Shown piece after piece: positions 25,741 to 34,198 of a stretch of 64,000 bases of DNA (position 1 is the first letter of the stretch; each line of letters begins with the position of its first letter). A program made the position numbers and the translations under genes. The DNA is from Halobacillus naozhouensis (GTDB lineage Bacteria; Bacillota; Bacilli; Bacillales; Halobacillaceae), in contig NZ_CP121671.1 of assembly GCF_029714185.1 (NCBI RefSeq), positions 3,472,001 to 3,536,000 on the forward strand. Reading direction: 5' to 3'. The notes beneath the pieces were generated by a model. That model made no database searches. It had not been told where the DNA came from and saw only the letters and a list, made by a program, of their open reading frames with translations.

Positions 25741-26940
25741 TCAATCCCTTTTTACAATCATAGAAATACCTTGACCTACCCCGATGCACATCGTTGCTAA
25801 CCCATGCTTACTATCCCTCTTTTTCATTTCATGCAATAATGTCGTTAGAATTCTAGCCCCACTAGCTCCAAGAGGATGACCATAGGCAATGGAGCCCCCG
25901 TTAACATTAACCCGCTCCTGGTCTAAATCCAGTTCACGGATGCATGCGAGTGACTGGGCAGCAAAAGCTTCATTCAACTCGATCAAATCTAAATCGTTAA
26001 CGGTCATCTTCGCACGATCAAGAGCTTTCTGTGTTGCATCAATGGGGCCAATCCCCATAATTTTTGGTTCCACTCCTGCTGTAGCCGAGGTCACATACGC
26101 AGCAAGCGGTTCTAGCCCAAGTGACTCTGCTTTCTTACGACTCATCAGTAAAACAGCCGAAGCCCCATCATTAACCCCAGATGCATTCCCAGCAGTAATA
26201 CTTCCATTCGAAAATAACGAGGGAAGTTTATTGAGTTTCGCGATGGTAGTGGACGGCCTAGGGTGTTCATCTTCAGCCACCTCATATGTACCTGCTTTAC
26301 GGTCATGGATGGATATGGGTGTGATTTCTTCTTTTAAACGGCCACTTTCCATCGCTTCTTTGGCTCGTAGTTGACTTTGATACGCAAACTCATCTTGATC
26401 AGCACGGGAGATGTTATATAACTCAGCCACATTTTGAGCCGTTTCTGGCATGGAGTCCGTACCATACATTTCTTCCATAGAAGGGTGGGTAAAACGCCAG
26501 CCGATTGTCGTATCCTGGAGCTGTTGATCACCCCGTTTGAAACCTTTATCTGGCTTTCCCATAACATAAGGGGCCCTCGTCATGCTTTCCGTGCCACCTG
26601 CGATCATAATATCTCCTTGCCCTACAGCTATCGCCCGGGCCGCATAAGTCACAGCGTCTAAACCAGAACCACATAATCGGTTGATCGTTGTTCCCGCCAC
26701 ACCTATTGGATATCCGGCAAGAAGTGTCGACATACGTGCGACATTTCGATTATCTTCCCCAGCCCCATTGGCATTTCCGAGGATGACCTCCTCTATTTCT
26801 TCAACAGGAAGCTTTGGGTTGCGTTCTCTTAAGGAGCGAAGAACATGTGCACCTAAATCATCTGGTCGAACACTTTTTAAAGCCCCATTATATCGCCCAA
26901 CTGGAGTTCTAACTGCATCAACAATTACAACTTCCTCCAT
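25741..26940 (-). CDS. paaJ: acetyl-CoA acyltransferase, beta-ketoadipyl-CoA thiolase type
   Basis: Cleaves 3-oxoacyl-CoA with CoA. In the phenylacetate pathway it acts twice: on 3-oxo-5,6-dehydrosuberyl-CoA and on 3-oxoadipyl-CoA, giving acetyl-CoA and succinyl-CoA. 399 residues with acyl-acceptor Cys in NRLCGSGLDAV (about 91), NGGSIAYGHPLGASGARI (His about 356) and the C-terminal MCIGVGQGI (Cys about 386). Follows paaH by 13 bases in the operon. The dedicated pathway role comes from its position. Confidence 0.9.
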   Translation of the reverse strand: MEEVVIVDAVRTPVGRYNGALKSVRPDDLGAHVLRSLRERNPKLPVEEIEEVILGNANGAGEDNRNVARMSTLLAGYPIGVAGTTINRLCGSGLDAVTYAARAIAVGQGDIMIAGGTESMTRAPYVMGKPDKGFKRGDQQLQDTTIGWRFTHPSMEEMYGTDSMPETAQNVAELYNISRADQDEFAYQSQLRAKEAMESGRLKEEITPISIHDRKAGTYEVAEDEHPRPSTTIAKLNKLPSLFSNGSITAGNASGVNDGASAVLLMSRKKAESLGLEPLAAYVTSATAGVEPKIMGIGPIDATQKALDRAKMTVNDLDLIELNEAFAAQSLACIRELDLDQERVNVNGGSIAYGHPLGASGARILTTLLHEMKKRDSKHGLATMCIGVGQGISMIVKRD

Positions 26941-26953
26941 TTATTTAGCCCCC

Positions 26954-27808
26954 TTACGCGTTATACTTATAAATACCGCGGCCACTTTTTTTCCCCAACC
27001 TGCCCGCTTGAACGAGTTGCTCCAACAAAGGTGCAGGTCGATATTTTTCACCAAGGGTTTCGTGTAAATACTTTAAGTTGTTCAGACGTGCATCTAAACC
27101 GACTAAATCTCCAAGCTCCAGCGGCCCCATTGGATAGTTCAATCCTAGCCGAACCGCTTTATCAATATCTTCTGCTGTGGCCACGCCTTCCTGCAGCATG
27201 TGGAACGCTTCATTTCCAACGAGGGCACTGATCCTGCTCGTTACAAAACCCGGAAATTCATTCACCTCAACGGTTTCTTTTCCCATTTTTTCTGAAGAGA
27301 ATTTAATAAGATCAACCGTTTGTTCACTCGTTTCTAACCCTTTGACAATTTCCACTAAAGGCATGCGGTGAACAGGGTTGAAAAAGTGCATGACGACCAC
27401 TTGCGAGGCTCGATTTGTATAGGAACCAAGTTCTGTAGGACTGATGGTCGACGTATTTGAAGCAAAAAGAGTATGCTCTGGGGCATGTTGATCCGCGGTC
27501 TCCAATATTTTTTTCTTAAGCTCCCGCTTTTCTGGTACTGCTTCGATTAGAAGATCAGCCTTATTCACTGTTGATTCAAGATCTGAGGAGGTAGTTAGAT
27601 TAGCTAACAGATCTTTGGCCTGTGATTCGGTTATTTTTTCTTTTTTAATTCCTTTTTGTGTTGTGTGTTCAGCAAAGCTATATGCATCTCGCCGCTGCTT
27701 TTCCGATACGTCTACTAATGTTGTATGAAAGCCAGCAAGGGCCGAGGCATAAGCTATGCCTCGCCCCATTACACCAGCCCCCACAACCGCAACGTTTTGT
27801 ATGGTCAT
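26954..27808 (-). CDS. paaH: 3-hydroxyacyl-CoA dehydrogenase
   Basis: NAD-dependent oxidation of 3-hydroxyadipyl-CoA. 284 residues: Rossmann start VAVVGAGVMGRGIAYASALAG (6-26), the catalytic region VVMHFFNPVHRMPLVEIVKG (about 136-155, His in FFNPVH), PGFVTSRI and GLNYPMGPLELGDLVGLD. Single-function enzyme, without a crotonase domain. Located between the aldehyde dehydrogenase and the thiolase genes, with 21- and 13-base gaps. Confidence 0.92.
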   Translation of the reverse strand: MTIQNVAVVGAGVMGRGIAYASALAGFHTTLVDVSEKQRRDAYSFAEHTTQKGIKKEKITESQAKDLLANLTTSSDLESTVNKADLLIEAVPEKRELKKKILETADQHAPEHTLFASNTSTISPTELGSYTNRASQVVVMHFFNPVHRMPLVEIVKGLETSEQTVDLIKFSSEKMGKETVEVNEFPGFVTSRISALVGNEAFHMLQEGVATAEDIDKAVRLGLNYPMGPLELGDLVGLDARLNNLKYLHETLGEKYRPAPLLEQLVQAGRLGKKSGRGIYKYNA

Positions 27809-27829
27809 GGTAAGCCCTTCCTTTCTAGT

Positions 27830-29356
27830 TTATACCCCAAATGGATTTAAAGGTTTTGGTCCGTAATAGGAAAGAACACTTTTATCTTCCATATATAGGT
27901 CTAGTGTTTCAACACAAAGCTCTCTTCCGAATCCGGATTGTTTATATCCTCCAAAAGGTGTGCCAGGGAAGGCTGAGAATGGAGTGTTGACCATGACGAT
28001 TCCCGCTTCAATTTGGTGGGATACACGAGTTGCTCTTCCTTGATTTGTTGTCCATACCGCTGAGCCTAATCCATATTCAGTATCGTTTGCCCGTTTGATC
28101 ACATCTTTTTCATCAGTGAATTTTTCTACTACAACGACTGGCCCGAAGATTTCTTCTTTCACAGCTTTCATATCAGATGTGACATCTGTAATCACAGTAG
28201 GCTCATACCAATGACCGTTTTCAAACCCTTCAATTGTCATTGGTTTACCACCTGTAGCAATAGTAGCCCCTTCTTCTCTGGCGGATTGAACATATCCATC
28301 AATCACTTCCAGTTGGTTGCGGCTGATAATCGAACCGAGGTGAGTTCCTTTGTCAAAAGGATCACCAGACTTCAGCTTCTCTGTTTTCGCAATAAATTGT
28401 TGCATAAATTCATCGTAAATAGATTCGTGGACAAACATGCGTGAGCGTGCTTCGCAGGATTGACCAGTGTTAAAGAAAATGCCAAATAAAGAGCCCGGTA
28501 CAGCCGCGTCTAAGTCTGCATCTTCAAAAACGATATTTGGTGATTTTCCACCTAGCTCGAGGGTGAGTCGTTTTAACGTCTCTGAAGATTTACTCATAAT
28601 ATCTCTTCCTGTCGGCGTTGACCCTGTAAAGGCTACCTTATTGATATCTTTGTGTTCAACAAGATAGTCACCAACGACTTTACCTGACCCTGGGAGGGTG
28701 TTTACGACGCCTTCCGGTACCCCCGCTTCATGACAAATTTCATTAAGAATAATCGCTGTAATCGGTGTCAAACTGGCTGGTTTAATAATGACAGAGCAGC
28801 CAGCTGCAATAGCCGGGGCTATTTTCCAAGCTGCCATCATCATAGGGTAGTTCCAAGGAATAATCTGGGCACAGACACCAACAGGCTCTTTATGCGTATA
28901 GTTAAAAAAGCCATTTGGCATATTATTTACCGCACCTCGGTGGCCTACAATCGCCCCAGCGTAAAATTCAAAGTCCTCAATTGACTGATTAATTTGAACT
29001 TGTGCAGCACCCACAGACTTTCCGCTATTTAAGACTTCCGCTTCTACCAATTCGTTAAAACGTTCCCGCATAATGGCCGCAATGTTATTCAGCACGCGTG
29101 AACGTTTGCCAACCGGGTATTTATTACTCCATTTCCCGTTATCAAATGCTTGCCTAGCTGCTCGTACGGCCTTCTCAGCATCCTCTTGATTGGCTTTAGC
29201 CACTGTCGCCAGTACCTCGCCTTTTGCTGGGTTATACACTTCAAATGTCTCGCCAGAGGCGCTCTCCACACGCTCACCGTTGATAATCATTCCATAATGG
29301 TCACGCTTCATCTCTCCAACTTTTGTCACTGCTTCCGCTGTTACTGTGCTTGTCAT
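27830..29356 (-). CDS. aldehyde dehydrogenase of the paa operon (PaaZ ALDH-part substitute)
   Basis: 508-residue NAD(P)-dependent aldehyde dehydrogenase: IPWNYPMMMAAWKIAPA (catalytic Asn about 174), FTGSTPTGRDI, Glu in TLELGGKSP (about 272) and Cys in NTGQSCEARSRMF (about 306). In E. coli the ring-opened semialdehyde is oxidised by PaaZ, a fusion of this domain with a MaoC-like oxepin-CoA hydrolase; here only the dehydrogenase length is present. It therefore probably oxidises 3-oxo-5,6-dehydrosuberyl-CoA semialdehyde, while ring hydrolysis needs another protein. A phenylacetaldehyde dehydrogenase role is an alternative. Confidence 0.85.
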   Translation of the reverse strand: MTSTVTAEAVTKVGEMKRDHYGMIINGERVESASGETFEVYNPAKGEVLATVAKANQEDAEKAVRAARQAFDNGKWSNKYPVGKRSRVLNNIAAIMRERFNELVEAEVLNSGKSVGAAQVQINQSIEDFEFYAGAIVGHRGAVNNMPNGFFNYTHKEPVGVCAQIIPWNYPMMMAAWKIAPAIAAGCSVIIKPASLTPITAIILNEICHEAGVPEGVVNTLPGSGKVVGDYLVEHKDINKVAFTGSTPTGRDIMSKSSETLKRLTLELGGKSPNIVFEDADLDAAVPGSLFGIFFNTGQSCEARSRMFVHESIYDEFMQQFIAKTEKLKSGDPFDKGTHLGSIISRNQLEVIDGYVQSAREEGATIATGGKPMTIEGFENGHWYEPTVITDVTSDMKAVKEEIFGPVVVVEKFTDEKDVIKRANDTEYGLGSAVWTTNQGRATRVSHQIEAGIVMVNTPFSAFPGTPFGGYKQSGFGRELCVETLDLYMEDKSVLSYYGPKPLNPFGV

Positions 29357-29375
29357 ATTTCAACACTCCTTTAAA

Positions 29376-30158
29376 TTAGTTTCCAATAAATTTTGGCTTG
29401 CGTTTTTCTTTGAATGCCTGCAGCCCCTCTTGATGATCACGGGACCGACCTGCTATACGCTGCGCTTGGGCTTCTTTTTCAAGCATCTCTTCAAACGTAG
29501 AATTCATGCCATCCATCATGTATCGTTTCACTAGAGAAATAGATCGTGTAGGCAAGGAGGCTAGTTTCTCGGAGAATCGAGTTACCTCTTCCTCCCATTC
29601 CGACGCCTCGATCACCTCGGTTGCGAGTCCCAACTGATACGCTTCTGCCCCCGTAATCGGTTTATCGAGCAAAGCTACCTCTAATGCTTTGGCATAACCA
29701 ACTAGACGGGGCAGGACATACAGAAAGCCAGAATCAGGGATTAAACCAATACCCATAAATGCGCTTACAAATTTAACTTCTGGTTGAACTAAACGAAAAT
29801 CGGCCGCTAATGCTAGACTCATCCCCGCCCCCGCTGCCGTACCGTTAACAGCGGCAACAATAGGCTTAGGTGTTTGCTTAATGGCTTTCATCATAGGATG
29901 ATAGCGGTTACGAAGGAACTCAGCGTGATTCGTATGTTCATCCACTCCGCCCAAATCTTCCCCCGCACAAAACGCCTTACCTTCTCCAGTAATCACAATA
30001 CTTCTTACTTCATCATCTTTGCCCGCTATTTTCAGGGCCTTAATGATCTCTTTGTTCATGTCCTCTGTGAAAGCATTGTAGGCAGATGGCCGGTTTAACA
30101 CGATGGTCGCTACACCTTTGCTTTGTTCATAAATAATGGTCTGAAATTCATTCCCCAT
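29376..30158 (-). CDS. paaG: 1,2-epoxyphenylacetyl-CoA isomerase
   Basis: Crotonase-fold protein of 260 residues that converts the ring epoxide to oxepin-CoA and isomerises double bonds later. Oxyanion-hole segments FCAGEDLG (about 65) and NGTAAGAGMSLALAADFRL (about 107-125). The position of the second hydratase Glu reads GIGLIPDSG with an Asp, which is typical of PaaG isomerases and unlike the hydratase PaaF. Start ATG 30158 is close to the end of paaF (three bases). Part of the paa operon. Confidence 0.88.
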   Translation of the reverse strand: MGNEFQTIIYEQSKGVATIVLNRPSAYNAFTEDMNKEIIKALKIAGKDDEVRSIVITGEGKAFCAGEDLGGVDEHTNHAEFLRNRYHPMMKAIKQTPKPIVAAVNGTAAGAGMSLALAADFRLVQPEVKFVSAFMGIGLIPDSGFLYVLPRLVGYAKALEVALLDKPITGAEAYQLGLATEVIEASEWEEEVTRFSEKLASLPTRSISLVKRYMMDGMNSTFEEMLEKEAQAQRIAGRSRDHQEGLQAFKEKRKPKFIGN

Positions 30159-30161
30159 TCG

Positions 30162-30935
30162 TCACACCCCTTTAAAAGAAGGAGAACGCTTTTCTGTAAA
30201 TGCCTGCATTCCCTCTTTTTGATCCTGAGAAGCAAAGGCCAAATAGAAATTTTTCCGTTCTAATTTCAATCCATCTTCTATCGGCGTATCCACAGCCTCA
30301 TCTACTGATTCTTTAATCAGGCGGACGGCGACAGGTGCCTGTTCGGCAATCTGGTTGGTAAGCCTCATCGTTTCTTCCTCAACCATCTCAGGTGCAACCA
30401 CTCGATTAACCACACCGTATTGCAGTGCTTCCTGAGCACTCATTGGCTGACCTAACCATATCCATTCCAACGCTTTCGCCCGACCCATTGCTTTTGTTAA
30501 TAGTTGTGTTCCCCCAGCTCCTGGCATGACGCCCAAAGTAACTTCCGGAAAGCCGAAGCTTGCATTCTCAGCGGCGACGATAAGGTCACAGTGTAGCGCT
30601 AATTCAAAACCTCCACCTAATGCGAAACCATTTACAGCTGCGATAATCGGCTTTTTAATAAGCATTATTCGATCCCAGACAGCAAAAGGATTGGATAGCT
30701 CTAGGGACAGCGGCGAGTCTTCCATCATCTCATCAATGTCAGCCCCTGCAGCAAAAGCCTTTTTGTTACCCTTTACTACAATAGCTCGAATCGAATCATC
30801 ACGGTCGAACGTTTCCATTTGCCCTACGATTTCGTCAACCATTTGCCGATTCAGTGCGTTGGCTACGTCAGGCCTATTTAACTGAATGATTCCTGCTTTA
30901 TTCTCGACAGATGTTTTTATAAATCTATTACTCAT
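30162..30935 (-). CDS. paaF: 2,3-dehydroadipyl-CoA hydratase
   Basis: 257-residue enoyl-CoA hydratase with both catalytic Glu in place: GFALGGGFELALHCDL (first Glu about 113) and FGFPEVTLGVMPGAGGTQ (second about 133), plus FAAGADIDEM in the oxyanion hole. In the pathway it hydrates 2,3-dehydroadipyl-CoA. It overlaps the EthD gene upstream by eight bases and is followed at three bases by paaG. Confidence 0.88.
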   Translation of the reverse strand: MSNRFIKTSVENKAGIIQLNRPDVANALNRQMVDEIVGQMETFDRDDSIRAIVVKGNKKAFAAGADIDEMMEDSPLSLELSNPFAVWDRIMLIKKPIIAAVNGFALGGGFELALHCDLIVAAENASFGFPEVTLGVMPGAGGTQLLTKAMGRAKALEWIWLGQPMSAQEALQYGVVNRVVAPEMVEEETMRLTNQIAEQAPVAVRLIKESVDEAVDTPIEDGLKLERKNFYLAFASQDQKEGMQAFTEKRSPSFKGV

Positions 30936-31236
30936 CTAATTCTTCACCGATCATCAGCGTAACCATGTCCCCGGCAAATCCCATCAGATCTTTCCCAGAA
31001 GCCTTCCCTTCATCCGATTTCATCCCTTTTTGGAGAGATTCATGGTCATCGTAAAACATTTCACAAAGTAAGTAATACTTGCTTTCTCCCATGGGAGAGC
31101 CAACTATTTTTGTCACTTTCATGTCTCTTAAGCCAGGAATCTCTTTTGTAATCGGAGTATGTGTATTAAAATAGTGCTCGTCAAACGCCTCTTGATCTTC
31201 TGGCTGTTTATATAACGCTATAAGTTTTACCATCAT
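30928..31236 (-). CDS. EthD-family protein
   Basis: 102-residue dimeric alpha/beta-barrel type protein; the pattern VKLIALYKQPEDQEAFDEHYFNTHTPI and KVTKIVGSPMGESKYYLL fits EthD-family members, named for a gene needed for ether degradation. Its exact role is unknown. It sits inside the paa operon between paaD and paaF, overlapping paaF, so a part in handling reactive intermediates of the pathway is possible (inference). Confidence 0.8.
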   Translation of the reverse strand: MMVKLIALYKQPEDQEAFDEHYFNTHTPITKEIPGLRDMKVTKIVGSPMGESKYYLLCEMFYDDHESLQKGMKSDEGKASGKDLMGFAGDMVTLMIGEELDE

Positions 31237-31254
31237 TCAATCCCCTTTCTTTAT

Positions 31255-31755
31255 TTAAACAACAGAGTAGTCTACCACTGGCTTCATCGCTTCAAAAGGA
31301 TTTTTACAGGATCCACAGTAGAGAATACTGCGACATGCCGTGGGTCCAAACACATTGTCCATAGATGTAAAAGAAGATCCACAATACGGACAATCGACAG
31401 ACCATTCTTCCCCAGGCCGGTAGTTTTCCGGAGGAGGTGACACGCCATGTTTTTTCAATTGTTCTTTCCCTTCATCTGTAATGGCATCGGTTGACCACTT
31501 TTCCTGAAATGAAAAGTCGACCTGACACCCCTCCACCCAGTTCATATTTTCTACCGCATGTTTCACATTTTTCTCAATAAAATCGAGGGCGGGACACCCT
31601 GCAAAAGTTGGGACCATGGTAATCGACACCTTATTTTGGTCTACCACGACTTCATGAACCATCCCGAGATCTGCAACGCTAACCGAGGGGAGCTCTGGAT
31701 CATCAACAGTTTTTAAAATGGCATGAACCTTCTGGTGCTTTTGTTCATCATTCAC
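31255..31755 (-). CDS. paaD: phenylacetate-CoA oxygenase subunit PaaD
   Basis: 166 residues: MIP18/DUF59 domain about 8-95 (VDDPELPSVSVADLGMV, FAGCPALDFIE) and a C-terminal zinc-ribbon-like part with CPYCGSS, TACRSILYC and GSCKNPFEAMKPV. PaaD is thought to help iron insertion or maturation of the epoxidase and its iron-sulfur partner. Follows paaC by 22 bases. Confidence 0.92.
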   Translation of the reverse strand: MNDEQKHQKVHAILKTVDDPELPSVSVADLGMVHEVVVDQNKVSITMVPTFAGCPALDFIEKNVKHAVENMNWVEGCQVDFSFQEKWSTDAITDEGKEQLKKHGVSPPPENYRPGEEWSVDCPYCGSSFTSMDNVFGPTACRSILYCGSCKNPFEAMKPVVDYSVV

Positions 31756-31777
31756 GCTTATCCCTCCTTAAAAAGTC

Positions 31778-32593
31778 TTACCACACGGCATTTCGATCGC
31801 TATCATACACTTCAGCAAGCGTTTGAAGGGCTTGTTCTAAATCTGGAGTATGCTCTCCTGATCTTCCACTGCCAAACTTTTTACCTAGCGGGGATGCCGG
31901 TGGAGTTTTTATTGTAGCTTGCACTTCTTTCAACCACTGATTTCTCAAATAGTCTTCACCAGCAATTAATTGATGGTGTTCCAGCTCCTGAGCCTGAGGC
32001 CCTAATTCCAAGATGTCCTGACCCTCGCTCCACGCCTCTTCTAACCGTGAGTAAATCTTTGTTTTCGCTTCTTCGGTTGAGGCTTGAAGTTGTTGCATCC
32101 ACATTTTCCAGTGGGCTAAATGATAAGGCTGCTCCATTAACACTTTCTGCGCGGTATTCGCTAGTGGTTGATATGAGCTTTTCACTGCCGCTTCAAGTTT
32201 TACCTTTTTCATAGTTTCATATAAAAATTGCCGAACAACAGTCAGTGCCCAATCATACCGCGGCTCTCCCATGTAAGAGCCCTCTCCATTTCTCTTCTCA
32301 AAATAGCTGGCGTTTCGCCTTTGCTCGGGAGGCCGTTCGTGAGCAAGTACATCAACCTCCCCCTCCCCTAATTCCTCTAACAATTGGTAGTAGAGAAACG
32401 CGTGCCCCATCGTGTTCTGCGTAATCGATGAAAAAGCAACATCTTCTTCAATATGAGGAGCGAGCCCCAACCATTCAGACCCACGGAATGAAATGATAAA
32501 GTCATCATCGGCTAACTGATAAAGCAATTCAGTTAAGGCCTGATAATAAGACGTGTCTTGTTTCGCTTGATCCGCTGTTTCGATCGATTTCAT
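31778..32593 (-). CDS. paaC: phenylacetyl-CoA epoxidase structural subunit
   Basis: 271-residue ferritin-like subunit without a full set of iron ligands, forming the structural partner of PaaA. Marks: DFIISFRGSEWLGLAPHIEEDVAFSS, NTMGHAFLYYQLLEEL, and ANRNASYFEKRNG-like region, then WALTVVRQFLYETMK and PYHLAHWKMWMQQL. Starts inside the last codons of paaB (four-base overlap). The final third is Gln- and Glu-rich. Confidence 0.92.
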   Translation of the reverse strand: MKSIETADQAKQDTSYYQALTELLYQLADDDFIISFRGSEWLGLAPHIEEDVAFSSITQNTMGHAFLYYQLLEELGEGEVDVLAHERPPEQRRNASYFEKRNGEGSYMGEPRYDWALTVVRQFLYETMKKVKLEAAVKSSYQPLANTAQKVLMEQPYHLAHWKMWMQQLQASTEEAKTKIYSRLEEAWSEGQDILELGPQAQELEHHQLIAGEDYLRNQWLKEVQATIKTPPASPLGKKFGSGRSGEHTPDLEQALQTLAEVYDSDRNAVW

Positions 32594-32952
32594 GATTTTT
32601 TCACCTCTTTCCAGGACATGATTTCTTTCTCATCTAACATTCCCTGTTCTTTTTCACTCCATTTTTTCCTTAAGTACCCATAACCTTTTGTATTGCGGTA
32701 TTCTTTATTATTTAAACGATATGTCCATTGTTGCCGCTCTTCACTGGTCATCGAGCGGATATTATCTCGCTGCACCACCCAGACATCGAGCACCTTTTCC
32801 CGGCGCATGAAATTTTCCTGTGCCATATTCAGCGCCATCTCATCATTTGGAGCCAGCAAGCTGAATTGGTGTTGGATTGGCGATTTTTCATTTTTTTTGC
32901 TGAACACTTCATATTCTTGATAAAAGGTAGATTCATTCTGCTTTTCCATCAT
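32590..32952 (-). CDS. paaB: phenylacetyl-CoA epoxidase subunit B
   Basis: Small subunit of the epoxidase, 120 residues. Conserved parts: YQEYEVFSKKNEKSPIQHQFSLLAPNDEMALNMAQENFMRREKVLDVWVVQRDNI. The frame is open upstream to 33036, but the ATG at 32952 (or the next at 32949) follows AAGGAAGGGAGA and gives the proper N-terminus; the longer version would overlap paaA. The C-terminal extension beyond the usual about 95 residues is Lys- and Glu-rich. Confidence 0.9.
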   Translation of the reverse strand: MMEKQNESTFYQEYEVFSKKNEKSPIQHQFSLLAPNDEMALNMAQENFMRREKVLDVWVVQRDNIRSMTSEERQQWTYRLNNKEYRNTKGYGYLRKKWSEKEQGMLDEKEIMSWKEVKKS

Positions 32953-32974
32953 CCTTCTCTCCCTTCCTTTATCC

Positions 32975-33955
32975 CTATGAGACAACCACCTGCGGAGCCA
33001 ATGCCTGCCTGACCCAACGATTATTTTCATAGGCAATTTCCCTTAATCGCAAACGTTCTTTTGATCGCGGTCCGTTATTGCTGATAATTTGCTTGAACTC
33101 ATTCCAATCTGGCTGCTGATACACCCAATGACCTTTTTCTTCGTCATAGTGGACGGTTTCATCAGGGACCGTTAATCCTAATGAGAATACCCGAGGTAAG
33201 TATTTATCTAGAAAAGCCTGACGCAATTCTTCATTAGAACTCTTACGAATGCGATATTTAGTCGTAACTTCTTGCTTAGATGATCCAGTAGTTGCTGCAG
33301 ATTCAGGACCGAAGAACATTAAGAGTGAGGGCCACCAGCGATTCAGTGATTCTTGCAGGATTTGTCTCTGAGCCTCCGTGCCTTCAGCTAGCGCCATAAT
33401 CACCGCTTCACCATGTTGAGCGTGGAAAACTTCTTCCTGACAGATCCGCTTAAGAGCTCGTTGGTATGGTCCGTATGAAGCGTCCAACATATTCGTTTGC
33501 GAAATAATCGCTGCCCCATCAACTAACCATCCAACCATACCTGCATCTGCCCAGGTTTTCGTCGGCATATGAAATACGTTATGGAATTTCAGATCTCCCT
33601 TTAATAGATCTTCCATTAGGCTTTCCCTGTTTTTTCCAGAAGGTTTCATTAAGTCTTCAGCTACTCTTAAAAGCAGTTGCCCATGGCCCATTTCATCCTG
33701 AACTTTAGCCATGATCCCTAGTTTCCTTTTAACAGTGGGCGCTTTCGGAACCCATTCTTTTTCAGGCAGCGCCCCCATTATTTCGCTAATTCCATGCATG
33801 GAAATTAGTTTAATGAGCGTTTGACGGTACTCGTTTGGCATCCAGTCGTCAGCCTCAATTTTTTCGCCCGCCTCAATACGCTCCATAAACTTAGCGTATT
33901 GCTCTTTATCTTCATCAGTATGATTTGCAGCCAATGTGCCACCGTAGTTATACAC
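32975..33955 (-). CDS. paaA: phenylacetyl-CoA 1,2-epoxidase catalytic subunit
   Basis: Di-iron oxygenase subunit, 326 residues, that epoxidises the ring of phenylacetyl-CoA. Iron-ligand helices are visible as KVQDEMGHGQLLLRVAEDL (Glu and His, about 86-105) and RICQEEVFHAQHGEAVIMAL (about 168-190). GTG start at 33955 with AAGGGAG upstream. First gene of the large minus-strand operon, immediately behind a promoter with operator C across the start region. Confidence 0.94.
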   Translation of the reverse strand: MYNYGGTLAANHTDEDKEQYAKFMERIEAGEKIEADDWMPNEYRQTLIKLISMHGISEIMGALPEKEWVPKAPTVKRKLGIMAKVQDEMGHGQLLLRVAEDLMKPSGKNRESLMEDLLKGDLKFHNVFHMPTKTWADAGMVGWLVDGAAIISQTNMLDASYGPYQRALKRICQEEVFHAQHGEAVIMALAEGTEAQRQILQESLNRWWPSLLMFFGPESAATTGSSKQEVTTKYRIRKSSNEELRQAFLDKYLPRVFSLGLTVPDETVHYDEEKGHWVYQQPDWNEFKQIISNNGPRSKERLRLREIAYENNRWVRQALAPQVVVS

Positions 33956-33972
33956 TACACCACTCCCTTGTT

Positions 33973-33987
33973 ACGTTTGTTTAACGT
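33973..33987. promoter_or_regulatory. candidate Paa operator C (ACGTT-N5-AACGT)
   Basis: ACGTTTGTTTAACGT, perfect 5-5-5 dyad placed just downstream of the paaA -10 box, a typical repressor position. A half-site AACGTT also lies in the promoter spacer at 33999-34004. Confidence 0.6.
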
Positions 33988-33988
33988 C

Positions 33989-34017
33989 ATTATAATTTAA
34001 CGTTATATAATAATCAA
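33989..34017 (-). promoter_or_regulatory. promoter of the paaA operon
   Basis: Minus strand: TTGATT (34012-34017), 17-base spacer, perfect TATAAT (33989-33994). It lies 34 bases before the paaA start. Confidence 0.65.
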
Positions 34018-34113
34018 CACCTAAAAGTTTTTCATTTTATTTACCATCACTAAAAACCGCTTTACAATAGTGATCAAAACGGTTATTTTAAGTGTTTAAA
34101 TTTTCTAATTATA

Positions 34114-34142
34114 TTGACAGCGTTTTCATTACCAGATATCTT
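34114..34142 (+). promoter_or_regulatory. paaK promoter overlapped by a cre-like site
   Basis: TTGACA (34114-34119), 17-base spacer, TATCTT (34137-34142). TGACAGCGTTTTCA at 34115-34128 fits the cre consensus with one mismatch and covers the -35 box, so CcpA should repress paaK. Confidence 0.6.
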
Positions 34143-34198
34143 TAATATGACAGTTTTTAGTACAACGTACAATTTATATCATGGGAGGAGATCATAAA

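Noticed and set aside
25889..26374. Open plus-strand frame of 161 codons
   Set aside because: Antisense to the well-supported thiolase paaJ, low-complexity Ser/Ala composition and no ribosome site.
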